A DNA stretch of 56,762 nt from Bacteroidales bacterium. Lineage in GTDB: Bacteria > Bacteroidota > Bacteroidia > Bacteroidales > Bacteroidaceae. The notes beneath the pieces were generated by a model. That model had not been told where the DNA came from and searched no databases. It saw only the letters and a list, made by a program, of their open reading frames with translations. The stretch spans positions 1 through 56,762 of the forward strand of contig JAUMXY010000014.1 in the NCBI GenBank assembly GCA_030528885.1, in the 5' to 3' direction. Shown piece by piece: positions 9,601 to 16,269 of this stretch. How positions within the stretch are numbered: position 1 is the first letter of the stretch; every line of letters starts with the position of its first letter. A program made the translations under genes and the position numbers.

Positions 9601-9720
9601 ACCATCCAGCAAAGTCACTTCATTCAAATCGAAATGCTGCGGATAGATTTCACTCTGTGCAGCCGCGTTGCCAGCCAATGCCAGCGCTAACGCAGTTGTG
9701 AATAGTTTTAGTTTTTTCAT
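6691..9720 (-). CDS. GH127/GH146-type beta-L-arabinofuranosidase, secreted
   Basis: A 1009-residue glycoside hydrolase. Residues 1-22 are a signal peptide (ending AGNAAAQ). The DUF1680-type (alpha/alpha)6 catalytic domain covers about 30-600. Visible signature residues are GPESCNS (E355, C357) and MWCCVGTGMENH (C424, C425). In characterised GH127/GH146 enzymes the equivalents are the acid/base Glu and the Zn-bound cysteines with a Cys nucleophile. A DUF4986-like segment follows, then a carbohydrate-binding-like beta region (about 660-810). The C-terminal tail LSGMPAAQMQPNHIYIINGKKVIAKE-type sequence (cut here as YIINGKKVIAKE) resembles Prevotella export tails. It would remove beta-L-arabinofuranose from plant arabinans or glycoproteins, outside the cytoplasm. 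The start at 9720 is set by the signal peptide. It is the first gene of an operon with the WYL regulator. Confidence 0.88.
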   Translation of the reverse strand: MKKLKLFTTALALALAGNAAAQSEIYPQHFDLNEVTLLDGPVKTMLETNNEHLLQYDADRLMTPFIRQAGLSKKSSSKYYGWEEKHPNFRNWGGDAGFDLSGHVGGHYVSALALAYAATSDASMKTLLKERMDYCLNIMKDCQDAYKNNTAGLKGFIGGQPLNHIWTGLYAGDLTEFRKSGGWVPFYCQHKVLAGLRDAYLYTGSSLAKELFKGLSDWSVNLVSKLSTDQMQQVLGWEHGGMNETLADAYKIFGDKKYLIAAKKYSHQYMIDGMKTFNPTFLDGKHANTQVPKYIGFERIWQEDNTVSSYRNSVLNFWNDVAQNRTVCIGGNSISEHFQSHDRGELYINNLEGPESCNSNNMLKLSENLFDDTHEAKYADFYEATMWNHIMSTQDPQTGGYVYFTSLRPQSYRIYSQVNQGMWCCVGTGMENHSKYGHFIYTHSEDNDTLYVNQFIPSELNADKFGIRQETQFPYEQKTKLTITKGGNFTLAIRKPAWASADGKASYVCQTKKWEKGETIDFDLPMEIRYEECPDYTGYIAFKYGPILLAARTETEAKLPNEYAGEGRMDHSPGVRASVKPLSSAPLLVGNRAEVLQNIKTKDASKLQFTLTTTNKGDVTLEPFYSIHHSRYSCYFFQGTEEDYANSEMGRKDAEEQALLARTLDYVATGEQQSEAGHEAKYSVGSTSGSYNGENYRDAKAGEYVQYALENKGKESTNVSLMLRFTTADKGRAASIYVDNVKIADITIPSSVKNSDNGFYNIEYRIPDELLKDSQGKTKDKLTFKIVASNSTFMPGLYYLRLLKDYDDHAYTWTATDWETGDTGRVSQSDFTYNEDNTITIKAGTGANNLCLSLNFEEVEDDQLQAKQKYLVAAATNVKTTAGSAYLWWLNGVNRGSSVAPTYIRNYQGTTCFIWDMAQSGLADNNSGDTFSICQGATIFGLTSSTGTSTIKHIGFHATLDDIEEAVSIQQIQPTASSPHAYTLSGMPAAQMQPNHIYIINGKKVIAKE

Positions 9721-9753
9721 GTTTATTTGCGTTTCATGTGAAAATTGCAACAA

Positions 9754-9884
9754 ATCTACAATTTTTTATTTAGATATTAGATGTGTAATGAATCTTTCTT
9801 CATCGAATTCATGAAAATAATGGAATAAACGCTTCTTTTCTTTTGCCTTTTTTGTCTTATATGAAATTAATGTGTATTTTTGCA
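9754..9884. other. Intergenic, upstream of glycosidase
   Basis: AT-rich. I see no clear minus-strand TAnnTTTG for the glycosidase gene and no other feature. Confidence 0.4.
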
Positions 9885-9892
9885 ACAGTTTC
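9885..9892 (+). promoter_or_regulatory. Candidate promoter -7 element TATTTTTG for RNA
   Basis: Plus-strand TAnnTTTG match that would start a transcript at about 9896-9899. No TTTG lies at the ideal -33 distance, so support is partial. Confidence 0.4.
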
Positions 9893-10200
9893 CCTGTTGG
9901 GGCTTCGTGTTTATACAAGGCTTAATGGGAGGAAAATATAAAAGGCGTACTTGACGCTTGGTGCTTGACGTTCTGAAATCTAGCAGTTTCACTTAACAAT
10001 CAAGTAGCAAGGTAACAAAGACGCCCTTGCTGGTGTATTATTAGCACCATTTGCAAATTGCTTTTAAGGCTGTTTGCACTTGTGTTGTTTTATACCATGC
10101 GTGGGCTTCTGCGTTGCTTGTTCGATTGTTAGGGCAATGCTAGAGCCTCAGAGCGTGGGACAAGTGACAAGGATAAAATCCCCACGCATTTTTCGTTTTT
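9893..10200 (+). ncRNA. Candidate structured non-coding RNA, ~300 nt
   Basis: No reading frame, but several nested helices are visible. They are CAACAG/CTGTTG near the 5' end, GGCGT (9944-9948) with ACGCC (10021-10025), TACTTGA (9948-9954) with TCAAGTA (10000-10006), TGAAAT/GTTTCA inside that, and TGGTG (10031-10035) with CACCA (10045-10049). A long-range 9-bp helix pairs ATGCGTGGG (10097-10105) with CCCACGCAT (10181-10189). The last helix runs straight into TTTTTCGTTTTT, a terminator-like end. The features of RNase P, tmRNA and SRP RNA are absent. It could instead be the leader of the TM2 gene at 10232. Identity unknown. Confidence 0.5.
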
Positions 10201-10231
10201 ATTAATTGTCGAATAGGGGATTTCGGCAGAT

Positions 10232-10606
10232 ATGTTTAGCCATGTTATGGATGCACAAAAAGTAGATTTGTTTATTGCAATGAATGGCAATAAATTTCCA
10301 GAAGGACAACTTTATTTAATTCGTGAGAAGTTGTTGCAATGCGATGAAAAAAAGGGGGAATATCTTTCTTCCATACAATTTAAGGATCCTACGACAGCAT
10401 TGGTGTTGTCGTTGTTTTTAGGTATGTTTGGTATAGTTCGTTTCTATATTGGAGATACAGGTATGGGTGTCGGGAAGTTAATCTCGTTTTTGCTTCTAGG
10501 TTGGGCGTTTATAGGTCTTGTATGGCCTCTTGTTGACTGTTTTCTTATAATGAAAGCCACTCGTGAAGACAATCTGTTGAAATTGAATCGTATGATGTTG
10601 ATGTGA
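10232..10606 (+). CDS. TM2-domain membrane protein
   Basis: A 124-residue protein. After a charged N-terminal part (1-50), SIQFKDPTTALVLSLFLGMFGIVRFYIGD begins the TM2 domain: one membrane helix, a turn of the G-x-x-RFYIGD type and a second helix ending in LVWPLVDCFLIMKATRE. The domain pairs two helices and is found in small membrane proteins of unknown function. The usual glycine-histidine before RFY is replaced by Ile-Val. ATGs at 10232 and 10247 are both possible. It has no promoter of its own in the 30 bp behind the RNA terminator, so it may depend on read-through. Confidence 0.8.
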   Translation: MFSHVMDAQKVDLFIAMNGNKFPEGQLYLIREKLLQCDEKKGEYLSSIQFKDPTTALVLSLFLGMFGIVRFYIGDTGMGVGKLISFLLLGWAFIGLVWPLVDCFLIMKATREDNLLKLNRMMLM

Positions 10607-10679
10607 TGCTTTAGGGGCTATTGGAATACCTGAGTCATTCCTGTGACGAATCAATATGAAGTTTTCTGTTGGGATGTCT

Positions 10680-11444
10680 TTAGTATCCCAGCAGGTGCTT
10701 TCCCAGAAAGAACAAGATGACAATCAGGAATGCAGGCAGCATGTTGATGGTCTTGCAGTCCTTGATTTTCAGGATGCTGAGACCTGCAGTGGCAATCAGT
10801 ACGCCACCCACGATGCACAGCTCTGTTCGCAGTTCGTCTGAGATGGCATCTGCCGAACAGATGGCAATGAGGTAGAACATTCCTTGCCAGCAGAACAGCA
10901 CAGGGGCAGCCCACACCATGCCGATGCCATACGTGGTGGCAAGCATGGCTGATGTGATGAAGTCGAGTGTAGCGTTTGTATAGAGATAGGTGTTGTCGCC
11001 ATACAGCGCGCTCAGCACGGGACCCACCATCGAAAATGTGCCAATGCAGTAGAGCAGGATGCCTGTGGAGAGACCTTCAGCCAGTCCTCCACCTTCTGAA
11101 GAGGGAGAGCGTTTGCCGTCTTGAATGTTGTTGGATGCTTGTGGCATCTTGCCTGATAGCTTCTCTCTTTTGCGTTTGGGACGCTCCACCAGATTCTTGA
11201 ATCTCTCGTCCAGTTTCAGCATGTGGCCAATCAGCGAGCCGGCAGCCAGGCTTACGATAAACAGCACGGGATATTGGCTCTTGGGCATATTTTGGCAAAA
11301 GGCATTGAATCCCAAAGCCAGCGAGCACAAGCCCATCGCATTGAACAGCGCCTGCTGATACTGCGGTTTGATGCCTCGCTTCAGGCATGCGCCCACAATC
11401 GCCCCTGCAATGATGGTAGCTGTATTGACGATAGTTCCCAGCAT
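10680..11444 (-). CDS. DUF554 family membrane protein
   Basis: A 254-residue integral membrane protein that begins with MLGTIVNTATIIAGAIVGACLKRGI, the conserved start of DUF554 (YqgA/YdfK-like). About seven hydrophobic helices follow, with a non-conserved charged loop at about 85-120 (ERPKRKREKLSGKMPQASNN) and the family segment LYGDNTYLYTNATLDFITSAMLATTYGIG (starting about residue 145). Proposed to be a transporter; the substrate is unknown. The upstream hydrolase ends 13 bp away on the same strand, so the two probably share a transcript. Confidence 0.85.
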   Translation of the reverse strand: MLGTIVNTATIIAGAIVGACLKRGIKPQYQQALFNAMGLCSLALGFNAFCQNMPKSQYPVLFIVSLAAGSLIGHMLKLDERFKNLVERPKRKREKLSGKMPQASNNIQDGKRSPSSEGGGLAEGLSTGILLYCIGTFSMVGPVLSALYGDNTYLYTNATLDFITSAMLATTYGIGMVWAAPVLFCWQGMFYLIAICSADAISDELRTELCIVGGVLIATAGLSILKIKDCKTINMLPAFLIVILFFLGKHLLGY

Positions 11445-11457
11445 AGTTCTTTATCCT

Positions 11458-12258
11458 TTACTTCAGGAACTCCCTTATCCACTCAATGGCTTTGTTGCGC
11501 TCTTGAGGTTTGAAGCCATGTCCTGCTTTTTCTATGACTTCCAGACGGACTTTCTTGTAAGCCTGTACTGCCCGATGAGAATAGCTGATGGGCACCACAG
11601 GGTCGGCATCGCCATGAATGATGAGCACCGGCTTCTTGTACTTGGGCAATTCCCTGTAAGGGTCCATGTCTCGCAGCTCCATGAAGAAATTGCGGCTCAG
11701 CGGCACATTCCACATGCGGGTCGTGTCTGGTATGGCAGCCACATCAGGGTAACGTTCGTTCCAGTTGTCTGGGATGCACAGAGCTGGGTAGATGAGCACC
11801 AGCTGGCTGATGTCTTTCGCCTTGCTTGATGCTGCCAGTGCAGAGACAAGCCCTCCCTGGCTCTCGCCAATGAGCACGATGCGCTTGCTGTCCACATCGG
11901 GGCGATTCTTGAAATAGCGTACCACTGCCAGCAAGTCATCCACCTCATTCTTTACAGACATGTTCATCGTGTTGCTGTCGCTTCGGCTGTTCATCGAGCC
12001 GCCAGGGAAATCAAGCGTATAGCACTGATAGCCCTTTTCTGCCAGCATGGCAAAATAGTCTTTCCCAAAGTGGTGCGTGCCGTTGAAACCATGCGAAATG
12101 ATAGCCACAGGCTGTTTCTTCGCCCCATTCTCAGGACGGCTCAATACACCATAAATATTTCGCTCTCCATTCTTTATCCACAGCTCCTCTTGTGTCTGGG
12201 CATTCACATTCGCCAGAGCTGCCAATGCCATGCAAAGTCCTATCAATCTTCTTTTCAT
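11458..12258 (-). CDS. Secreted alpha/beta hydrolase
   Basis: A 266-residue protein with a signal peptide (cleavage near ALANVNAQ). A complete catalytic triad is visible: nucleophile S133 in GESQGG, acid D217 or D219 in HGDADPV, and H247 in AGHGF. HGF (56-58) provides the oxyanion region. The closest recognisable group is bacterial feruloyl/cinnamoyl-type or acyl esterases, but the substrate cannot be read from sequence. A minus-strand TATCTTTG at 12283-12290 excludes the ATG at 12306, so the start is 12258. It is followed by the DUF554 gene. Confidence 0.85.
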   Translation of the reverse strand: MKRRLIGLCMALAALANVNAQTQEELWIKNGERNIYGVLSRPENGAKKQPVAIISHGFNGTHHFGKDYFAMLAEKGYQCYTLDFPGGSMNSRSDSNTMNMSVKNEVDDLLAVVRYFKNRPDVDSKRIVLIGESQGGLVSALAASSKAKDISQLVLIYPALCIPDNWNERYPDVAAIPDTTRMWNVPLSRNFFMELRDMDPYRELPKYKKPVLIIHGDADPVVPISYSHRAVQAYKKVRLEVIEKAGHGFKPQERNKAIEWIREFLK

Positions 12259-12282
12259 TGTATTCTTGTTTTTTTGTTGTTG

Positions 12283-12290
12283 CAAAGATA
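12283..12290 (-). promoter_or_regulatory. Promoter -7 element TATCTTTG of the hydrolase
   Basis: Exact consensus on the minus strand, 24 nt before the chosen start. Confidence 0.6.
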
Positions 12291-12419
12291 ATGAAAAAAG
12301 CGTCATGATGCATTATGTAAAGGAAAATTTTAAACACCCTTTGGCAGAACTCATTCAAATGAATGGGGTTTCATGCGCCAATAACCAAGGTTTTCTTTTG
12401 CTGTTTGAGTGAAAAGCGC

Positions 12420-12427
12420 TACCTTTG
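12420..12427 (+). promoter_or_regulatory. Promoter -7 element TACCTTTG, nearly leaderless
   Basis: TAnnTTTG match ending only 5 nt before the ATG at 12433, so the message would have almost no 5' leader. Confidence 0.5.
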
Positions 12428-12432
12428 CAGGT

Positions 12433-13447
12433 ATGGAAATTCCAAGCATCTTCAATTGTTCCAATGATATGGCACTGGCGGCGAATGTGCGTCAGTACGT
12501 GCCCCCTAAGCGCATTCAGCAGATGGAAGCGGAGCTTGCTGCGTTGGCTTGTGTGTGGGAAGGCACACGCTTTGCCGGCCCGTGGGGATGGAGCTTGGCT
12601 ACCAAGCAGCGCTATCGCCTGATGGGAGTGCCCATGGAGATGCTGCCTTCAGACGAATGGCTGGAGGAGGTGAGGAGGCTCTCGAGCAGAGAATTTGCGT
12701 GGCGCTACTTGATGCAGATGCTGGCGGCGATGAAGGGAGATGGGCTGTTGGGAGGTGAGATGAATTATTGGGAAAAGTTGCCGTCGCTATCGGAACAGGA
12801 CGAAGGGGTGACGGAGGCGTACCCGAGGGGTCCACCCTGCCGTACCCGAGGGGGCCGTTTCTGAAGGGGGGGATATGCCCCTGCTTATTTTCAAGTCCCC
12901 GTGGTCATCTTCGGGCAGGGGAGTGTTTGTGGGAGACTGGTGTGACGAGCGTGCCAGGACGAGGCTGCAAGGCTTCCTTTCTTCGCAAGGAGGCTTCGTG
13001 ACAGACCGCTTTTATGCTGACAAGGTGCTTGACTTTGCCATGGAATTCTTTATCGGCGAAGACCATACCGTAGAGTTTTTAGGATATTCTGTGTTTCATG
13101 CTGCTGAGAGCGGAGCTTACGGCTACAACTATGTGGAGAGCCAGCAAGAGCTGTTGCAGCGCATAGGGGCTGACGAAGCCTTGCTGCAGCGCCTGATAGA
13201 TTACCACAAGGAGCATCTTTCGCAGATGGCCTATCACGGACCTGTGGGCATCGATATGCTCAAGACGGCTGACGGGTGCATTCATCCTTGCATCGAAATC
13301 AATCTGCGCATGAACATGGGCATTCTCGCCCTGTTGCTCCATGAACGCTATGGCTCTGGCGCTACGGTGGCATTGACGCCTGAGCGCGAGCATGGCTTCT
13401 GGGCATTGGTGGACGAAGGAAAGCTGATGATTCAGTTTCACCCTTGA
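12433..13447 (+). pseudogene. ATP-grasp-like protein gene broken by repeat and frameshift
   Basis: Two frames together make one protein. The first runs 12433-12864 (MEIPSIFNCSNDMALA at its start, WEKLPSL near its end). The second runs from about 12812 (ATG at 12875) to 13447 and carries IFKSPWSSSGRGV, FVTDRFYADKVLDFAMEF, GIDMLK and HPCIEINLRMNMG. Those resemble the nucleotide-binding loop and metal-binding end of ATP-grasp enzymes. In intact relatives, as I remember them, the SPWSSSGRG loop follows directly. Here the junction is filled by two units of the dispersed repeat (12818-12858) and a run of seven G. Loss of one base between 12812 and 12861 would join the frames, so slippage in the G runs, a recoding event or a sequencing error are alternatives to a dead gene. 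The substrate is unknown. Confidence 0.7.
12818..12858 (+). repeat. Dispersed repeat, locus 1 (two units, inside a gene)
   Basis: Two units, GTACCCGAGGGGTCC and CGTACCCGAGGGGGCC, separated by a short spacer. The core is flipped relative to the other loci (CCCGAGGGG in place of CCCCTCGGG between the same GTA and TCC ends). It lies exactly where the coding frame of the surrounding gene changes. Confidence 0.75.
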
Positions 13448-13481
13448 AGAAATGGGCTTTAGGGGACAATGCCGATGGACA

Positions 13482-13519
13482 TAAAAAAACCTCGCACGAT
13501 CATCACTGACAGTGCGAGG
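13482..13519 (-). terminator. Terminator of the outer-membrane barrel gene
   Basis: CCTCGCAC (13490-13497) pairs with GTGCGAGG (13512-13519). On the minus strand the stem is followed by seven T residues. Confidence 0.8.
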
Positions 13520-13544
13520 GGTGTGTACACTTGTTTAACTTTCT

Positions 13545-16250
13545 TTACTCTTTTTTCTTGGGTTCAAATTTATATTTGAAGCTGAGCATGACGTAGCGGT
13601 GGAGATAGTCTTCACCGCTTTCGGTGTGGGTGGTGGGGGTGATGCTGTAGGTGTGGCGTTTGACCTGATTGAGGAGGTCTTTGCCCTCTAAGGTCAGTTC
13701 AGCCTTGTTGTGCAGGAACTTGTAGGTGGCGGAGGCATTGAGCAGGAACTGGCTGGTGTTCATGGTCTGTGCGATGTGCCCTCGGTCGATGGCGAGTTTA
13801 GGATGGAGGCGAAAAGTCCATTTGGGGTGGTGATAGCGGATGTTCAGCTCGGTCTCGTTGCGGAAGATGTCCTGTTGCTGTTGGCTCTTGTCGCTGTAGG
13901 TGTAGTTTGTCCATCCGAACCTGTTGGAGAGATTCAGCGTCCATGCTGCCAGACTGCATTCTGCTTCTGTTGTGTAGGAAAGCACAGAGCGGCTCTGCCG
14001 ATTGTAGGTCACTTCTGTCGCTTCGTCCACCATGGTCAAGATGCCATAGCTTCTGCCCCATGTCTCAGAGAGTTTGTTTCGCCATGTGACGTGATTGCCG
14101 ATGCTGCGTTCGTAGTCGATGCCGATGTTCCACGTGTTGCCGCCTTGCACGTTCTGCTGAGTGGCATGGTACACGCCTGTCTGCGAGTTGTAGTGCAGCA
14201 CCATGGCGATGGGGGAGTGCTGTTTCTGGTAATCGGCAGAAACGCTCAATGCCTGGCTTGCTTGGGTGAGCAGCATGTTGTACTTGATGCTCGCATAGAG
14301 CGAGTGGCTGTTTTTCAGCTCAGAGTTGCCCGAACGGATGTAGAGCGGATTGGTGTCATCCACATAGTCGATGCAGTCCAGCAATTGGGCAGGGGTGGTT
14401 GTGTAGCCTATAGAGCCCTGCAAGTTCATTTGCTTTCCGAGCTTGTATCTCATCCCTACGCTGGGGTTAATCATTAGCAGGTTTCTTTGTGTCATCGTGT
14501 CGAGTGCGCCACGTTGATAGTCAATGTGTTCGTACTGATGGGTGAGCGCAACTGAAGGACTCAGCGAGAAGGCGTCAAGGGTGAGGGTTGCTCTTGTCGA
14601 AAGGGAGTTTCCCCAAGTTTGAGTGCGACTGTTGAGGCTATTGGCGAGGTCGGGGGTGTTGTCTCGCTGTCGCTCTTCGTCGTGGGTGTCGTGACTATAG
14701 GTGGTGGAGAAATTGATGTCTGTGAAGAGTTTGCTCCCCACTCCTTTCGAAAGCCCCATGTGCCATGTGGCAGCAAGATAGCGCGTGTCCGTGTCGTAGT
14801 TCTGCAGGTCGAGCGTATGGTGCGGGTCGAGCGTGTAGTAATGGTAGTTGCCCTCCGAGGCTCCCTTGTTGTTCTGTTGGCTGAAGTTCAGGTTGATGCC
14901 TGTCGAGACGGCACCGTCGTTGATGTAGCGTGTCAGCGAAGCCTCACCTTTGGCCGTGATGCCTTTGGAGCGGTTGGATGCGTGGTAGGTGGAGGTGTTC
15001 ACTGTGAGGAGTTTGCCTTCGGTCAGTTCGGAGAGGGTTTGATGCTGATGGTTCTCCTTCCGCCCCTCTTCATACTTGACCTCCCCCTCCAGCCGCAGGG
15101 TGTGTTTCTTGAGATAAAGGTAAGAAACGGAATGGAGGGGAACCGTCAGGGCGTGTTGGTAGTCGTGACGGGTGGTGCGGCTCTCGGTGGGTGCTGTGCC
15201 TGGCAGGAAAGTTTGTGTGTTCTCCCAACTTTCCTTGCTTCGGTCGGTGTGGTTGGGGTTTGCCGTGATGTTCCAGTAGTTGTGGCTCAGTTCCTCGCCA
15301 GTCTTCTTCCACGAATGCCGATACCCCACCGATGCCATCTGCTGCCTCACAGGCTCAGCACCCCATCTGGAACCGCTGGAATTGATGGTTCGCATGGTCA
15401 CTTCTGCTGGTTCGTTAGACACTCGTCCGAATATCAGCAGCGGGTCGGTGTCGCTTAGCCGCAAGGCATCCAGTGACGCGGCATAGTGTCCGCTCGAATA
15501 TCCTGTGGCCATTGCCTCGCCATACATCTTGTCCATCCACGAGGGCTTGATGCTCACGTCCAGCACGTGTTCCTCCTTGCCGTCGTTCACGCCTGTCCGC
15601 TCTGCCAACTCGCTCTTCCGGTCGTAAGCCTTGATGTTCTCCACCGCCTCTACGGGCAGATGCTTCATCAGCATGTCCTTACTGAACGCTTCTTGCCCGT
15701 TCATCATCAGTTTCAGCGGTTCGCCGTTCCAGAGCAGTTGGCCGTCCTTGATGCTTACGCCCGGCAGTTTCTCGATGAGTTCTCCCAGCCGTGCGCCCTC
15801 TTCCATGTTGAAGGCTTCTGGGTTGAACACCACCGTGTCTCCTCGCATGTAGAACCTTCGTTGCTTGGCTCTCACCTCCACTTCCTTCAGCAGCAACTGC
15901 GAGGGTTTCAGTCGGATGTCTTTCAGTCGGATGGTGTCGTTGCCTTCAATGCCGATGGTCTTCTCTGTCCCGTCGTGGTAGCCGAAGTATTTGGCGGTGA
16001 AGGTCAGTCGCCCCATGTCGCCACAACGGTAGTGGAAGTAGCCCAGCGAGTCGGTGTTCACTTTGGTGAAGAAGGTCGTTGACACAAAAGCCTCGTTCAC
16101 ATGCACTTGTGCGCCTTCCAGCGGTTCGCCTGTTTCGGCATCGACCACACGGCCTCGGATGATGTTAGCTTGCAGGGTCGCTGTGCTTGCAAAAAGGCAT
16201 AGCATCAGCAGGATGCGGAGACTTCCGCATCGTAAGAGATTGTTTTTCAT
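13545..16250 (-). CDS. TonB-dependent-receptor-like outer-membrane beta-barrel protein
   Basis: A 901-residue protein. After a signal peptide (to about 29, TLQANIIRG) comes a carboxypeptidase-D regulatory-like domain (30-115, GRVVDAETGEPLEGAQVHV), then a plug-like domain (about 120-220, FYMRGDTVVFNPEAF, LGELIEKLPGVSIKDG, NIKAYDRKSELAERTG). A long beta-barrel of the OMP_b-brl_3 kind fills the rest and ends in aromatic VMLSFKYKFEPKKKE. No TonB box or SusD partner is visible, so I do not call it SusC. It is probably an uptake or surface protein. It starts 19 bp after the stop of the TPR/HTH regulator gene and is the second gene of that operon. Confidence 0.85.
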   Translation of the reverse strand: MKNNLLRCGSLRILLMLCLFASTATLQANIIRGRVVDAETGEPLEGAQVHVNEAFVSTTFFTKVNTDSLGYFHYRCGDMGRLTFTAKYFGYHDGTEKTIGIEGNDTIRLKDIRLKPSQLLLKEVEVRAKQRRFYMRGDTVVFNPEAFNMEEGARLGELIEKLPGVSIKDGQLLWNGEPLKLMMNGQEAFSKDMLMKHLPVEAVENIKAYDRKSELAERTGVNDGKEEHVLDVSIKPSWMDKMYGEAMATGYSSGHYAASLDALRLSDTDPLLIFGRVSNEPAEVTMRTINSSGSRWGAEPVRQQMASVGYRHSWKKTGEELSHNYWNITANPNHTDRSKESWENTQTFLPGTAPTESRTTRHDYQHALTVPLHSVSYLYLKKHTLRLEGEVKYEEGRKENHQHQTLSELTEGKLLTVNTSTYHASNRSKGITAKGEASLTRYINDGAVSTGINLNFSQQNNKGASEGNYHYYTLDPHHTLDLQNYDTDTRYLAATWHMGLSKGVGSKLFTDINFSTTYSHDTHDEERQRDNTPDLANSLNSRTQTWGNSLSTRATLTLDAFSLSPSVALTHQYEHIDYQRGALDTMTQRNLLMINPSVGMRYKLGKQMNLQGSIGYTTTPAQLLDCIDYVDDTNPLYIRSGNSELKNSHSLYASIKYNMLLTQASQALSVSADYQKQHSPIAMVLHYNSQTGVYHATQQNVQGGNTWNIGIDYERSIGNHVTWRNKLSETWGRSYGILTMVDEATEVTYNRQSRSVLSYTTEAECSLAAWTLNLSNRFGWTNYTYSDKSQQQQDIFRNETELNIRYHHPKWTFRLHPKLAIDRGHIAQTMNTSQFLLNASATYKFLHNKAELTLEGKDLLNQVKRHTYSITPTTHTESGEDYLHRYVMLSFKYKFEPKKKE

Positions 16251-16269
16251 AAATGTATGTTTATAGGGG

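Noticed and set aside
8698-9690. 330-codon plus-strand open frame opposite the arabinofuranosidase
   Set aside because: It is the antisense of a well-supported enzyme; its composition (many Val, His, Leu) is typical of a reverse-strand shadow and it has no promoter.
9893-10200. RNase P, tmRNA or SRP RNA
   Set aside because: The conserved P4 sequence, a tRNA-like end and the GGAAG tetraloop region were all searched for by eye and not found.
13545-16250. SusC-type receptor of a polysaccharide utilisation locus
   Set aside because: No SusD gene adjacent and no clear TonB box; the barrel matches the broader outer-membrane beta-barrel family better.
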